A stretch of DNA of 64,000 nt, from positions 1-64,000 of the forward strand of contig JAAVCG010000005.1 in assembly GCA_014802435.1 (NCBI GenBank), read 5' to 3'. How positions within the stretch are numbered: the stretch's first letter is position 1; each line of letters starts with the position of its first letter. Below the pieces are notes generated by a model, which did not search any database, had not been told where the DNA came from, and was given only the letters and a program-made list of their open reading frames with translations. This stretch comes from Bacteroides sp. Lineage in GTDB: Bacteria; Bacteroidota; Bacteroidia; Bacteroidales; Muribaculaceae. This document shows positions 54,815-63,234 of the stretch, piece after piece. Made by a program: the position numbers and the translations under genes.

Positions 54815-57673
54815 TTATTTCTTTTTCGGTTTGATGTCGAGGCGATAGGTGAGGGAGAGCAGGGCGTAAGATGATACTGTGTTGTAGCGGATCTCGGTGC
54901 GTCCTTGGGCGTTGACGGAGCGTTGGGTGTTGGGGAGTTGGTGGAGGATATCAAACCCTATGGCCTTGACAACCCATTGGTTACTCTTTCCGAAGGCTTT
55001 TGAGAGAGTGAGATTCCATACCCAGTCAGTGGTGTTCATCGCTTTTTCGGCATATCCGCGGCGGCAGTAGGCCATAAGTTCGGTGTCAAGGTCGATTCCC
55101 CAGACAAGGGGCGACGTGGCTGAGACGCCATAGTTGACGTCAAGGTAACTGAACGGGGCAAAAACGTCGCTGAGGCTGACAAGCCTGTTCCATTTCAGGT
55201 CAACAATGCCATTGACGCTGAACGCATTATGTCGCCATGTGAGCTTGAATTTTTCGCTTATTCTGTAGTTGTTGACTTTCAGAAGATCCAGCCCGGAATT
55301 GTTGTCGGACGAGTAATCAACACTGCGCATAAGGGTTGGTATAATAGAGTTGCTGAAATAGAAGCTCTCTCTACGGTCAAGTGCCCGCTGATATGAAATG
55401 TTACCATAGACATTGAAGTTGCCGTTGATGTTGCGAGGTTGCAGTGTTGTCAGACCCGATTGGCGGTCGTAGGTTTGTGCCAATGCAATCAAATTGTTTG
55501 CTTGTTCGTATCCGGCACTGATTGACCAGCGTTGCATATGAGGCAGACCTTCTTGACTGATTTCGGCTTTTAGATTGTGAACGGAAGCTTTCGTCAACTG
55601 GGGATTTCCCAGACGAATCAATAGCGGATTACTCGTGTCTGAAACTTGAAGCATTTCCATCATTTCAGGGAGAATCTGCCTCAAGGACCAAGATATTCTC
55701 CATCCGATTTTGGATTTATTTACGGAGTAAAGCGCGATAATTGGCTGGAAGGTGATATCATTCTTATTCAGACGAAGGAGTTCGTTATAGCGGTAATCGT
55801 TAATTGTGCGGTTATGGAATTCCAAAGGGAGGTCCATCTGGAGCTGAGCCTTGAATATCCGTAATATGAAGGAAGCTGATAGAGAGTTCTTTTTGTTAAG
55901 GCGTGTAGTACTGTAGCTATTTATTTCGTCTAAGACCCATGTATTGGCTGCTGAGGGAACTATCTGTTCTTGGAAGACGCCAGACTCAACTTCGCGACGC
56001 TTGAGCGCACGCGATCCGCTTAAATGTTCCTGCTCGTAGCTGTATGTCAGGTGGCCGTCCATATAACCGTTGATTGGTTTATCCGAACCGAAGCTATGCC
56101 TGAAAGAAAGGGGACTGAAGCTCGCTCCATAGTGATAGCTGTGGCTTGGTTGATGGCCTTGTTGCTGCTCGTCGAGATTATAAGTGGCGTTGAGAGGATA
56201 GTGGAGGTAGTCCCAATTGTTAGCGTTTTCGTTGGCAGAGTTATATTTGCCGAATACGTTGAACAGGACATATCGGTTCGCAAACTTTAAAGGGCTACGA
56301 ACTGCAAAATCGGTCGATAAAGATACGCCCCAACGCTCTTCTTTTTGGTTGTTGAAGACCTTGCGGCTATAGAGTAAAGGAGTACCATCTGTAATACCTT
56401 CTTTGCCGTCTGTTTTTTCAATATTTTCTGAGTATTTGCAGCTGTTATGATGATAGAATGCTGCGGGCTTAACATTTAGCCAACCCCAGTCCCATTTTTT
56501 GTTCATGTTGCCGTTCCATTTCAGTTCGGTTGAATTGTTGTGGGAGTTGCTCGCCGAGCGGCTGAACGTATTTCCCCCCTCGAGGTATGTCTCGGTAAAT
56601 GTCTGCCTCCCTAATTTAACGTTACGTCTCTCGGCTTGTAGAGTCGTGTTGAAACTAAGCCGTTTCGATTTGTTTTCATTGCTATAATCAACTCCGGCAG
56701 ATTTGACGGTTATTTCGCCGCTTCCAGGGTCGGTTTTTATCCAGGTTCCACTGCTTGATGCTTCGCGCGTATCGTTCAGATTATTAGCGTTGGCATATAC
56801 TGATATGCTCTGAACCGGAGTGTAATACATAGCGAATACTCGCCCTAACCACTTCAAGTCAGCGCGATCATAGAGCGTTGATCCCAGACCTAATTCATAG
56901 TTGGAAATCAATCCCTTAGCATATTCTCGCTTAAGTTTAACGTCCATAACCAATGGGTCCTCCTTTGTCTTCGCCATTCCATTGAGTCCCTTCATTTCGT
57001 CCTCTTTACGATAAACCTGAATCTTATTTACCGTATAGGCGGGCAGATTGCTCAGAGCAACGCGCGGATCTCCCTTGAAGAAGTCTCGGCCGTTGACCAT
57101 TAGCGACGATACAAACTCGCCGTTAATCGTTATGCGCCCGTTTTCGTGCAACTCTGCGCCGGGGAGCGCCTTTATGAGATTATCGAGCATCGAACCCTCC
57201 GAGAGCTGAAAAGCCGCTGCATTATACTCGATAGTATCCCCCTTCATGACCATCTTGACCCGTGTAGCCGTCGCCGTGACCTCATTCAGCAATTTGGCGT
57301 TCATTTTCGGGAACATCTCTACGTCAGGAAGCCACAAAAGAGCTCCGGGTTTTAAAGCTAATTTAGTCGGCTTAAACTCAATAACCTTATTGTCATAACC
57401 ACTTACAATAAAAGTCAATGAGTAATATTTCATCATAGGGACCTGAACAACAAATCTCCCGTTATCACCTTCTACATTGATCTTAACCGAATCTGCAATT
57501 AGTTTATTTCCTGTCGTTCGGATTTCGAAAATATGATTACCTAATATCGGTTCTCCATTAAAACCATCAATTACACTTCCGGCAAAATATACAGAGTCAA
57601 TCTTCTCTGAGTGAGTAGCAAAACAAAAGATTGAGTTCGTCAATAATAATATTATAACTAAAAATACTCTCAT
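54815..57673 (-). CDS. outer membrane beta-barrel protein OMP2 (PF14905-like)
   Basis: The 952-residue protein has a signal peptide (VFLVIILLLTNSIFCFA), a regulatory Ig-like domain (about 25-130), a plug region (VTATATRVKMVMKGDTIEYN, VNGRDFFKGDPRVALSNLP) and a barrel ending SYALLSLTYRLDIKPKKK. It is closest to OMP3 and OMP4 in the C-terminal barrel strands. It stands 225 bases after precursor 2, separated by two hairpins, and is followed after 5 bases by the GT-GT-MT gene. The likely role is passage or binding of precursor 2 product at the outer membrane. Confidence 0.88.
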   Translation of the reverse strand: MRVFLVIILLLTNSIFCFATHSEKIDSVYFAGSVIDGFNGEPILGNHIFEIRTTGNKLIADSVKINVEGDNGRFVVQVPMMKYYSLTFIVSGYDNKVIEFKPTKLALKPGALLWLPDVEMFPKMNAKLLNEVTATATRVKMVMKGDTIEYNAAAFQLSEGSMLDNLIKALPGAELHENGRITINGEFVSSLMVNGRDFFKGDPRVALSNLPAYTVNKIQVYRKEDEMKGLNGMAKTKEDPLVMDVKLKREYAKGLISNYELGLGSTLYDRADLKWLGRVFAMYYTPVQSISVYANANNLNDTREASSSGTWIKTDPGSGEITVKSAGVDYSNENKSKRLSFNTTLQAERRNVKLGRQTFTETYLEGGNTFSRSASNSHNNSTELKWNGNMNKKWDWGWLNVKPAAFYHHNSCKYSENIEKTDGKEGITDGTPLLYSRKVFNNQKEERWGVSLSTDFAVRSPLKFANRYVLFNVFGKYNSANENANNWDYLHYPLNATYNLDEQQQGHQPSHSYHYGASFSPLSFRHSFGSDKPINGYMDGHLTYSYEQEHLSGSRALKRREVESGVFQEQIVPSAANTWVLDEINSYSTTRLNKKNSLSASFILRIFKAQLQMDLPLEFHNRTINDYRYNELLRLNKNDITFQPIIALYSVNKSKIGWRISWSLRQILPEMMEMLQVSDTSNPLLIRLGNPQLTKASVHNLKAEISQEGLPHMQRWSISAGYEQANNLIALAQTYDRQSGLTTLQPRNINGNFNVYGNISYQRALDRRESFYFSNSIIPTLMRSVDYSSDNNSGLDLLKVNNYRISEKFKLTWRHNAFSVNGIVDLKWNRLVSLSDVFAPFSYLDVNYGVSATSPLVWGIDLDTELMAYCRRGYAEKAMNTTDWVWNLTLSKAFGKSNQWVVKAIGFDILHQLPNTQRSVNAQGRTEIRYNTVSSYALLSLTYRLDIKPKKK

Positions 57674-57787
57674 AGGAAGTTTTCAACACTTAATTTATAT
57701 AAGATTAGAGTTTGATATTCGCAAGATTTGCTTGACAACAAGGGGATTAGAGGGTTCTATAAGAATTGATGAGCAGGGTCGAAGATT

Positions 57788-57820
57788 TAGATAAACTGAT
57801 TTTCAAAACCTGTTTATCTA
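57788..57820 (-). promoter_or_regulatory. second stem-loop between precursor 2 and OMP2
   Basis: TAGATAAAC/GTTTATCTA is a 9-bp perfect inverted repeat that continues inward with partial pairing (TTT/AAA). It lies in the 225-base gap between precursor 2 and OMP2, where no gene was seen. Confidence 0.6.
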
Positions 57821-57838
57821 TGTCAGAAACTAAAAGGA

Positions 57839-57876
57839 GGGGCCCTCAATATTAGAATTATAATTTGAGGAGCCCC
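57839..57876 (-). terminator. terminator-like hairpin after precursor 2
   Basis: On the minus strand GGGGCTCCTCAA pairs with TTGAGGGCCCC with one bulged base, then UCCUUUU follows. It starts 22 bases after the precursor 2 stop. It may end most transcripts after the small peptide gene and let some pass into OMP2. Confidence 0.65.
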
Positions 57877-57898
57877 ACCCCAAATGGGAACATGTGTG

Positions 57899-58153
57899 TT
57901 AACTATCTATTGCTGAGAATGAGATAGAGTAATCGTAGCAGTTCTCCGTTTTAGAACAGAGATCTTTGCATTCTGACCGGCATTCTTTTTCGGTTGTAAT
58001 GCCATTAAGTTCCTTGCCAACTCCGGTAGCTCCTAACACTTTCAGGTGACAAGAGCATGAGTAAGTGGTTGCTCCGGCAATGATGCCTTTGAGTTCCTCC
58101 GGTGTCAGAGGGGTGCCGATGAGTTCGGCAGCAGGAATGATGAGTTTGCTCAT
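57899..58153 (-). CDS. peptide precursor 2: double-glycine-type leader, six-Cys core
   Basis: The 84-residue precursor starts with ATG. Its 27-residue leader ends EELKGIIAG and differs from that of precursor 1 at one residue. The 57-residue core has Cys at 33, 35, 58, 62, 66 and 72, in the same order as precursor 1: CxCx4LG, CxxxCxxxC, C and CYDYSISFS. Spacing from Cys2 to Cys3 is 22 residues (23 in precursor 1), and from Cys5 to Cys6 it is 5 (7 in precursor 1). It lies directly downstream of the VKOR-thioredoxin gene, which fits a disulfide-rich product, and upstream of OMP2. Confidence 0.87.
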   Translation of the reverse strand: MSKLIIPAAELIGTPLTPEELKGIIAGATTYSCSCHLKVLGATGVGKELNGITTEKECRSECKDLCSKTENCYDYSISFSAIDS

Positions 58154-58403
58154 GATTCTTTGGTTTTTAAATGGTTAAAATTTAGTTGATTAGTGAGGAT
58201 TTCGGGCCTCGTTTTTGGTCAGGTGTAGAGGTAAATGAGGTCTTCGACAGTGTAGCCGGCGGGGAGTGGCTTGCCGTCAATAAGGATTGTTGGGGTCGCT
58301 GATATTCCCGCTTTTGCGGTCCATTTGTCGTGACGGATGAGTTCATCGACTATCTCCTTGGCGGTTTCCGCGGGGATTTCCTGCTCAGGAGGATTGGCAA
58401 AGG
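58139..58403 (-). repeat. duplicated segment, copy A (precursor start to VKOR 3' end)
   Basis: This segment is about 80% identical by eye to 62842-63104. It covers the start of the peptide gene, the intergenic spacer with GGCCTCG and the coding 3' end of the VKOR-thioredoxin gene. It shows that the peptide unit was duplicated. Confidence 0.75.
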
Positions 58404-59790
58404 GATGCTCCTTGGGGTGACCGTTTGTGTACCAGTCTGTTAGCAATTTCCATGTCGCTTGTTGGCCTTCAGTCTTGTAGGTTTCGACAATTCGTTTGTT
58501 TACGGGCGCGAGGTCGGGGTTGAAGTAGGTAAAGAAATATTGAATTCTGAACCCGGCGTCAATCAGTGGCTCAAGGCGCGAGTGCATCCTTCCGCACGGA
58601 TTGCAGAATGGGTTGCCGACAATGGTTATCAGCGGCAATTCCGAGTCAGGATTGCCGAAGAAGATGCTTGAAGCCTCCTCGCCCTCAACGGGATACGTCT
58701 CCGGGGAGTCACGCAGCAGTGAGTCCCAGATATGACTGTCAAACTTTATTTGGCGCAGTGATGTATTCTCCTTTTTGTCCTTCTCTGCAGCCGTATAATA
58801 ATCACTCAGATATCGCAGTGTGCTCATTATCAGCCAGTAAGCTGCGGCCAATGCCGCAAGGGCGCAAAGTAGAGGAAGAGTCAGTATAACATCCCGATAT
58901 ATGCCCCCGACAATCATGACTACGAACGCAACCCATACGCAAACCATGACCAGGAGGCAAAGCGCACACCACGACTTACGCTTAAACCCTTGGTAAGCAA
59001 CGCTCCATAGCGTTAAAGGTAGCGCAAGGGCCACGGCGATACTTACCGCTCCACCCAATCCCTGCGGACTACTAAGGAGCGTTGCCACTAAATTTACGCC
59101 GAAAAAGGCTATGCCGGCAATGCTCAGGTCAAATATTCCGAACAGTAGAGGCCCCGGGCCTGGGGATTTGTGCGGGTCAGTGCAACCGGCTGAGTTCAAC
59201 AGGCTGCAAATCTTGTCGGCAGCGGTGCTGTTGATATTCAGTTGCTTCTTAAGGAGCAAAACAGAGAGCCATGTTCCTAAAATATAAACAAGGCCGAGAG
59301 ATATGCTCAATGCCGAGAGTCTGCCGGCGACCGCTGCGCCCACAAGCAAGACAATAAGCCCGAGGCTGGACAAGACTGTCTGCAACCGATTGCTACGCTC
59401 TTCCCGGCGGTGGTCTTTCAGATTAGGTTCAGAAGAGGATTCCGATGCCTTAACTATCATTACTGTGCCGGTCCAGGCCTGCTTAAAAGTATCAAGCGGC
59501 GCCGAAAATGCACCGGATGAGGTCCGATATTTAACCTCATCGTCGGTTACCGAGGTGACTACCACGCAGTCGCCCGAGGCCTGGGCGACAAACGGACATG
59601 GAATCCGCCCAATCTGCTCCTTATTAGAAACGCGCAGCGACGTATGGTCAACGCCATAGCGGTTCAGAATCTGCCCGATGGCCCATAGCGAAGCGCCGTA
59701 AGGCATCTCCCGCTCTACTTGCCGGAGGTAGAGCGGAGTGAACGGCACTTTCAATTCCGAAAGAATGATTTCAATAATTGGCTGCGGCAT
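58219..59790 (-). CDS. degenerate C39-like domain, VKOR domain and thioredoxin domain fusion
   Basis: The 523-residue protein has three parts. Residues about 1-115 resemble a C39 peptidase fold but lack the catalytic Cys (YGASLWAIGQILNRYG) and the His (FVAQASGDCVVVTSV). A VKOR membrane domain follows (about 140-335) with helices, the loop cysteine pair CSLLNSAGC and the CALC active motif. The C-terminal part (about 370-523) is a thioredoxin-like domain with CNPC and the cis-Pro region ISATPTILIDGK. The fusion should relay electrons and form disulfides in the periplasm. It precedes precursor 2, so folding of the six-Cys peptides is the best guess; the inactive C39 part might bind their leader. 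Confidence 0.9.
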   Translation of the reverse strand: MPQPIIEIILSELKVPFTPLYLRQVEREMPYGASLWAIGQILNRYGVDHTSLRVSNKEQIGRIPCPFVAQASGDCVVVTSVTDDEVKYRTSSGAFSAPLDTFKQAWTGTVMIVKASESSSEPNLKDHRREERSNRLQTVLSSLGLIVLLVGAAVAGRLSALSISLGLVYILGTWLSVLLLKKQLNINSTAADKICSLLNSAGCTDPHKSPGPGPLLFGIFDLSIAGIAFFGVNLVATLLSSPQGLGGAVSIAVALALPLTLWSVAYQGFKRKSWCALCLLVMVCVWVAFVVMIVGGIYRDVILTLPLLCALAALAAAYWLIMSTLRYLSDYYTAAEKDKKENTSLRQIKFDSHIWDSLLRDSPETYPVEGEEASSIFFGNPDSELPLITIVGNPFCNPCGRMHSRLEPLIDAGFRIQYFFTYFNPDLAPVNKRIVETYKTEGQQATWKLLTDWYTNGHPKEHPFANPPEQEIPAETAKEIVDELIRHDKWTAKAGISATPTILIDGKPLPAGYTVEDLIYLYT

Positions 59791-59819
59791 AACAAATTAT
59801 TACGGTTGAACTGATGCTG

Positions 59820-59850
59820 CAAATTTAGGTGAAAAAAATGAGATATGCAA
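59820..59850 (-). promoter_or_regulatory. promoter of the VKOR-precursor 2 unit
   Basis: On the minus strand TTG, 20 bases, then TAAATTTG fit the consensus, 30 bases upstream of the VKOR ATG. An almost identical copy stands before the pseudogene at 63204-63234. Confidence 0.75.
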
Positions 59851-59914
59851 AAAAAATGGTAAATATTTTTTTTTCTTCAAAATGCCCCCTAACTTATTGA
59901 TTCATAATTATGCT

Positions 59915-62857
59915 TTATTTTCGCTTGGGTTTGATGTCGAGGCGATAGGAGAGAGTTAGCAGGGCATAGGCCGGCTGGGAGTTGAGGCGGGTTTCGGAGC
60001 GGCCCTGGGCGTTGAGGGTACGTTGTACGGTTGGGAGCTGTTGAAGCAGGTCGAAGCCGATGGCCTTGACGGTCCATTGCTTTGCGCTGCCGAAGGACTT
60101 ACTGATTTCGAGGTTCCAGACCCAGTCCGTGCGGTTCATAGTTGCGTCGCCATAACCGCGGCGGCAGTAGGCCATCAGGTCGGTGTCAATGTAGACTTCT
60201 CCCGGGATTTTTGCGCGTCCACCGATGCCATAATTAATGTCCAGATAGTCAAATGGCAGGAAAAGTCCGTCGAGGCTCTTCATCTGAGTCCAGCTGACGT
60301 TGACCTTGGCATTCAATTTGAAATCTGCCGAAAAGTTAAAACTCAGGCGGAAATCATCACGGATTGTCCAACTATTGACGGCTACGGCCACAGGAATGTC
60401 TGAATCTGATGAATAATCAACGTTATGTCTAAATCGCGGTATAAATGAATTGTTAAATTCGAGATTATTGTTTCGGGTCAGGAAAGAGAACGTTTCAAGT
60501 TTAATGTTTGCTGTCCAGTTTCCGTTGATATTGGCGGGTTGCCAAGTCGTAACGCCTGTTTCGCGATTATAGGTGCGCGCCATTGCCAATGCGTCGTCAA
60601 CCTTACTCCATCCCGCCGATAAATCAAACTGGGTCTTTAATCCTGTGCTTTTTTTATGACGGATGTAAGCTGATGCTGTATAAGTCTTCGCGCGCTTGAG
60701 GTTGGGGTTGCCGAGATTGGTGACCATCGGATTTGACGAGTCGCGGACATCAAGCATCTTCAGCATATCAGGCAACTCCTGATAGAAATTTCCGTCAAAG
60801 CCCCAGCTAAGCCCGGGAGTCCAGTAATCGCCATAGTCGAATTTGATTCTGGCGGAGTTTTTCCAATCATTGCGCGCAACTTCGCGCATGGTTTGCATGC
60901 GGAAGTCGGTCAGTCGACGAATTGAATATGTGGAGGCTCCCGAGAACGAAAGGCCATATTTGCCGCCAAAACTATAGGCGATATAGGCATTAATTCCGTT
61001 GTTCCATTCCCGGCGGGTGGTGTGATAACTATTTGCTTCATCAAGAAACCAACTTCCGAATTCTGACATAGAGGGCGCGTCTGAATCCGACTCTTGGAGA
61101 TTCATTTCTTCGAGAGAGCGTCGGCCGAGATTGTATTTTTGCTCATATTGATAGCCCAATCGTAAATTGAGGAATTTCGTTTCTGAAAGAGCAATCCTAT
61201 ATCTGTCCCATGATGGGGATATGGAGAAATTATAGTCTCTTGACGGGGCCAAATCATGTTGCAGGAGGTTGATGTCGCGATTCAGAATATTGGGATAAAT
61301 AATGAGGTCTGAGCTTTTGGAAGACACTCGCGAATTATTGTGAGCACCTTGGATTTCAATGCCGGCGCTACCATATTTGGATGGCAAGCAGTATAAGTTG
61401 AAGAGCAAGCGGCTCTTGACACCAAATTTTTGATCGCGGCTGAGCAGACGCTGACTGCGATAATAGAGCATATCTTGAGCAAAGTCTATTGAACCGGGGG
61501 CGGTGAAGTTCTCCGGGAGCATAGAGTTGCTTTCGGCCGAGGAGGAGGTGCGTCGGCCTGTACCTTTATCAAAGTTTATGTCCGTGCGGAACCAAATGCG
61601 CCCGATTCTATCAAAGCGGCGTGAGATTTCCCCTCCCCAGTCAATACTCCATGAACTGCGGCGAGCGGAATTCTTTGAACGGCTAAACGTGTTCCCACCT
61701 TCCATAAATTGCTCGCTTATGGCCGTTTGACCGGTCAGGCTCGTCTGGCGAACGATATTGAATGTCGTATTTATGCCGTTATAGCTTTGGTCGGCCCAGT
61801 CCGTGTTAAACTCTATTCCGGCGCGTTTGGTCGTGGTCTCGCCGGCGGAAACCTGCGGTTTATACCATTGACCTTTTGAACCGGCTTTTGCCGGGTCGTT
61901 AAGATTATTGGCCGAGGCATGAAGCGCAAGATAATTAAGTTTGGTATAGCGCATTGCAAACAGTCGGCCCATCCAGCGGGTATCCCACGCATTTTTCAGC
62001 GACGTGCCGCCACCGATTTCGCCGTTGGCAAGCCATCCGCCCATATATTCCTTTTTGAGGTTTACGTCCATGACCAAGGGGTCATTACTCTTATCGCGCT
62101 CAATGTTTCTCCCGCGGAATTCCTCCGGCTCGCGGCGATAGACCTGCACGTTTTTGACGGTAAACGCCGGGAGACTGCGCAAGGCAACTTGCGGGTCACC
62201 CTGAAAGAACTTGCGACCGTTGACCAACAGTTGATCTACAAACTGCCCGTTGACCGTAATCCGCCCGTTATCATCTAATTGCGCCCCCGGAAGTTCACGA
62301 ATCAGATTGTCAAGCATCGAACCCTCCGGAAGTTGAAAGGCCGTAGCGTCATATTCCAAGGTGTCGCCTTTCATCACCATCTTAACCTTTGTGGCCGTGA
62401 CGGTTACTTCATTCAGTCGATGTTCCTTTTGCGGGCGTCTTAGATATATTGCGCCCAACTCTACAAATGAAACCTTTTCCCCGGAGAATATCACCGATTT
62501 TTTTTCTACGTCAAACTCTTCCGTTTGATAGCCCTTTGCAGAGATTGTTACCTGATATTTGTCATGCTCGGGTACCGTTCCCTCATAGCGAACGATTTCA
62601 TAGGCTGAACGATAGCTCTCAGAAATTTCATATCCGATAGAATCTACCAACACGACTCCAAGAGAATCCCGTATAGTGATTTTTGCGTTTTTTAATGGTA
62701 GTTCCGTAACAGCGTCAAAAACGCTCCCAATTACGTTTATTGAGTTCTTTGGCTCACTGCATAGGCAGTACCCCCATATCATCATTGCGATTATTGTCAT
62801 TCCTATCCGCCTAAACGGATAGGAATGACATGTCGTTACTTTAATGAGTTTGCTCAT
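59915..62857 (-). CDS. outer membrane beta-barrel protein OMP3 (PF14905-like), start fused to a peptide leader remnant
   Basis: The 980-residue ORF begins MSKLI, the first five residues of the peptide precursors, then KVTTCHSYPFRRIG and a signal-like MTIIAMMIWGYCLC. A regulatory domain, a plug (VTVTATKVKMVMKGDTLEYD, VNGRKFFQGDPQVALRSLP) and a barrel ending AYALLTLSYRLDIKPKRK follow. The true start could be the internal ATG (MTIIAMM, 62800); the longer form would use the ribosome site of the lost peptide gene. Upstream is the VKOR pseudogene with a preserved promoter. No intact peptide gene is paired with it in the window. Confidence 0.85.
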   Translation of the reverse strand: MSKLIKVTTCHSYPFRRIGMTIIAMMIWGYCLCSEPKNSINVIGSVFDAVTELPLKNAKITIRDSLGVVLVDSIGYEISESYRSAYEIVRYEGTVPEHDKYQVTISAKGYQTEEFDVEKKSVIFSGEKVSFVELGAIYLRRPQKEHRLNEVTVTATKVKMVMKGDTLEYDATAFQLPEGSMLDNLIRELPGAQLDDNGRITVNGQFVDQLLVNGRKFFQGDPQVALRSLPAFTVKNVQVYRREPEEFRGRNIERDKSNDPLVMDVNLKKEYMGGWLANGEIGGGTSLKNAWDTRWMGRLFAMRYTKLNYLALHASANNLNDPAKAGSKGQWYKPQVSAGETTTKRAGIEFNTDWADQSYNGINTTFNIVRQTSLTGQTAISEQFMEGGNTFSRSKNSARRSSWSIDWGGEISRRFDRIGRIWFRTDINFDKGTGRRTSSSAESNSMLPENFTAPGSIDFAQDMLYYRSQRLLSRDQKFGVKSRLLFNLYCLPSKYGSAGIEIQGAHNNSRVSSKSSDLIIYPNILNRDINLLQHDLAPSRDYNFSISPSWDRYRIALSETKFLNLRLGYQYEQKYNLGRRSLEEMNLQESDSDAPSMSEFGSWFLDEANSYHTTRREWNNGINAYIAYSFGGKYGLSFSGASTYSIRRLTDFRMQTMREVARNDWKNSARIKFDYGDYWTPGLSWGFDGNFYQELPDMLKMLDVRDSSNPMVTNLGNPNLKRAKTYTASAYIRHKKSTGLKTQFDLSAGWSKVDDALAMARTYNRETGVTTWQPANINGNWTANIKLETFSFLTRNNNLEFNNSFIPRFRHNVDYSSDSDIPVAVAVNSWTIRDDFRLSFNFSADFKLNAKVNVSWTQMKSLDGLFLPFDYLDINYGIGGRAKIPGEVYIDTDLMAYCRRGYGDATMNRTDWVWNLEISKSFGSAKQWTVKAIGFDLLQQLPTVQRTLNAQGRSETRLNSQPAYALLTLSYRLDIKPKRK
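62795..62830 (-). repeat. 15-bp perfect inverted repeat at the 5' end of OMP3
   Basis: TGTCATTCCTATCCG (62795-62809) and CGGATAGGAATGACA (62816-62830) pair perfectly around a 6-base loop. The stem lies in the OMP3 n-region and includes the alternative start ATG at 62800, so it could hide that start in RNA. Confidence 0.85.
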
Positions 62858-63104
62858 GATTCTTTTGGTTAAAGTAGTTAATAGATTGATTTATTAGTGA
62901 GGCACGTGGCCTCGTTTTTGGTCAGGTGGTAAATAAGGTTTTCAACGGTGTAGCCGGAGGGGAGTGGCTTGCCGTCGATGAGGATAGTTGGGGTGGAGGA
63001 GATTCACGCTTTTGCGGTCCATTTGTCGTGACGGATGAGTTCATCTACTATCTCCTTGGCGGTTTCGATGGGGATTTCCTGCTCAGGAGGATTGGCAAAG
63101 ATTT
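62842..63104 (-). repeat. duplicated segment, copy B
   Basis: This matches copy A at 58139-58403: peptide gene start (ATG AGC AAA CTC ATT), the spacer and the 3' end of the VKOR-thioredoxin gene. The peptide gene body that should lie downstream is gone. Confidence 0.75.
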
Positions 63105-63174
63105 GCCGGAGGTAGAGCGGAGTGAACGGTACTTTCAATTCCGAAAGAATGATTTCAATAATTGGCTGCGGCAT
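62926..63174 (-). pseudogene. deleted and stopped copy of the VKOR-thioredoxin gene
   Basis: The first 24 codons (MPQPIIEIILSELKVPF) match the start of the intact gene at 59790. They are joined in frame to its last third (FANPPEQEIPIETAKEIV). About 1.3 kb, holding the C39-like rest, the VKOR domain and the CNPC motif, is missing. A Gly codon has become TGA (63004-63006) after WTAKA, and a 5-base loss near the end removes the native stop. Homology goes on past the TGA (PTILIDGKPLPSGYTVENL), so the nonsense change came on an already homologous gene. It has no function as a redox protein. Confidence 0.9.
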
Positions 63175-63203
63175 AACAAATTATTACGGTTGAATTGATG
63201 CTG

Positions 63204-63234
63204 CAAATTTATGTAAAAAAAATGAGATATACAA
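63204..63234 (-). promoter_or_regulatory. promoter preserved in front of the VKOR pseudogene
   Basis: TTG, 20 bases, then TAAATTTG on the minus strand copy the promoter at 59820-59850 base for base in the key boxes. It probably now drives OMP3. Confidence 0.65.

Noticed and set aside
52625-58153. Bacteroidetocin or lanthipeptide precursors
   Set aside because: Bacteroidetocins as I know them have a shorter leader and lack this six-Cys pattern; no LanB, LanC or LanM-like enzyme is present.
49645-62857. SusC/SusD polysaccharide utilisation locus
   Set aside because: The barrels resemble PF14905 proteins, no SusD lipoprotein is adjacent, and no glycoside hydrolases are in the locus.
62926-63198. 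Plus-strand ORF of 90 residues
   Set aside because: It is the antisense of the VKOR pseudogene; the minus strand shows the real homology.
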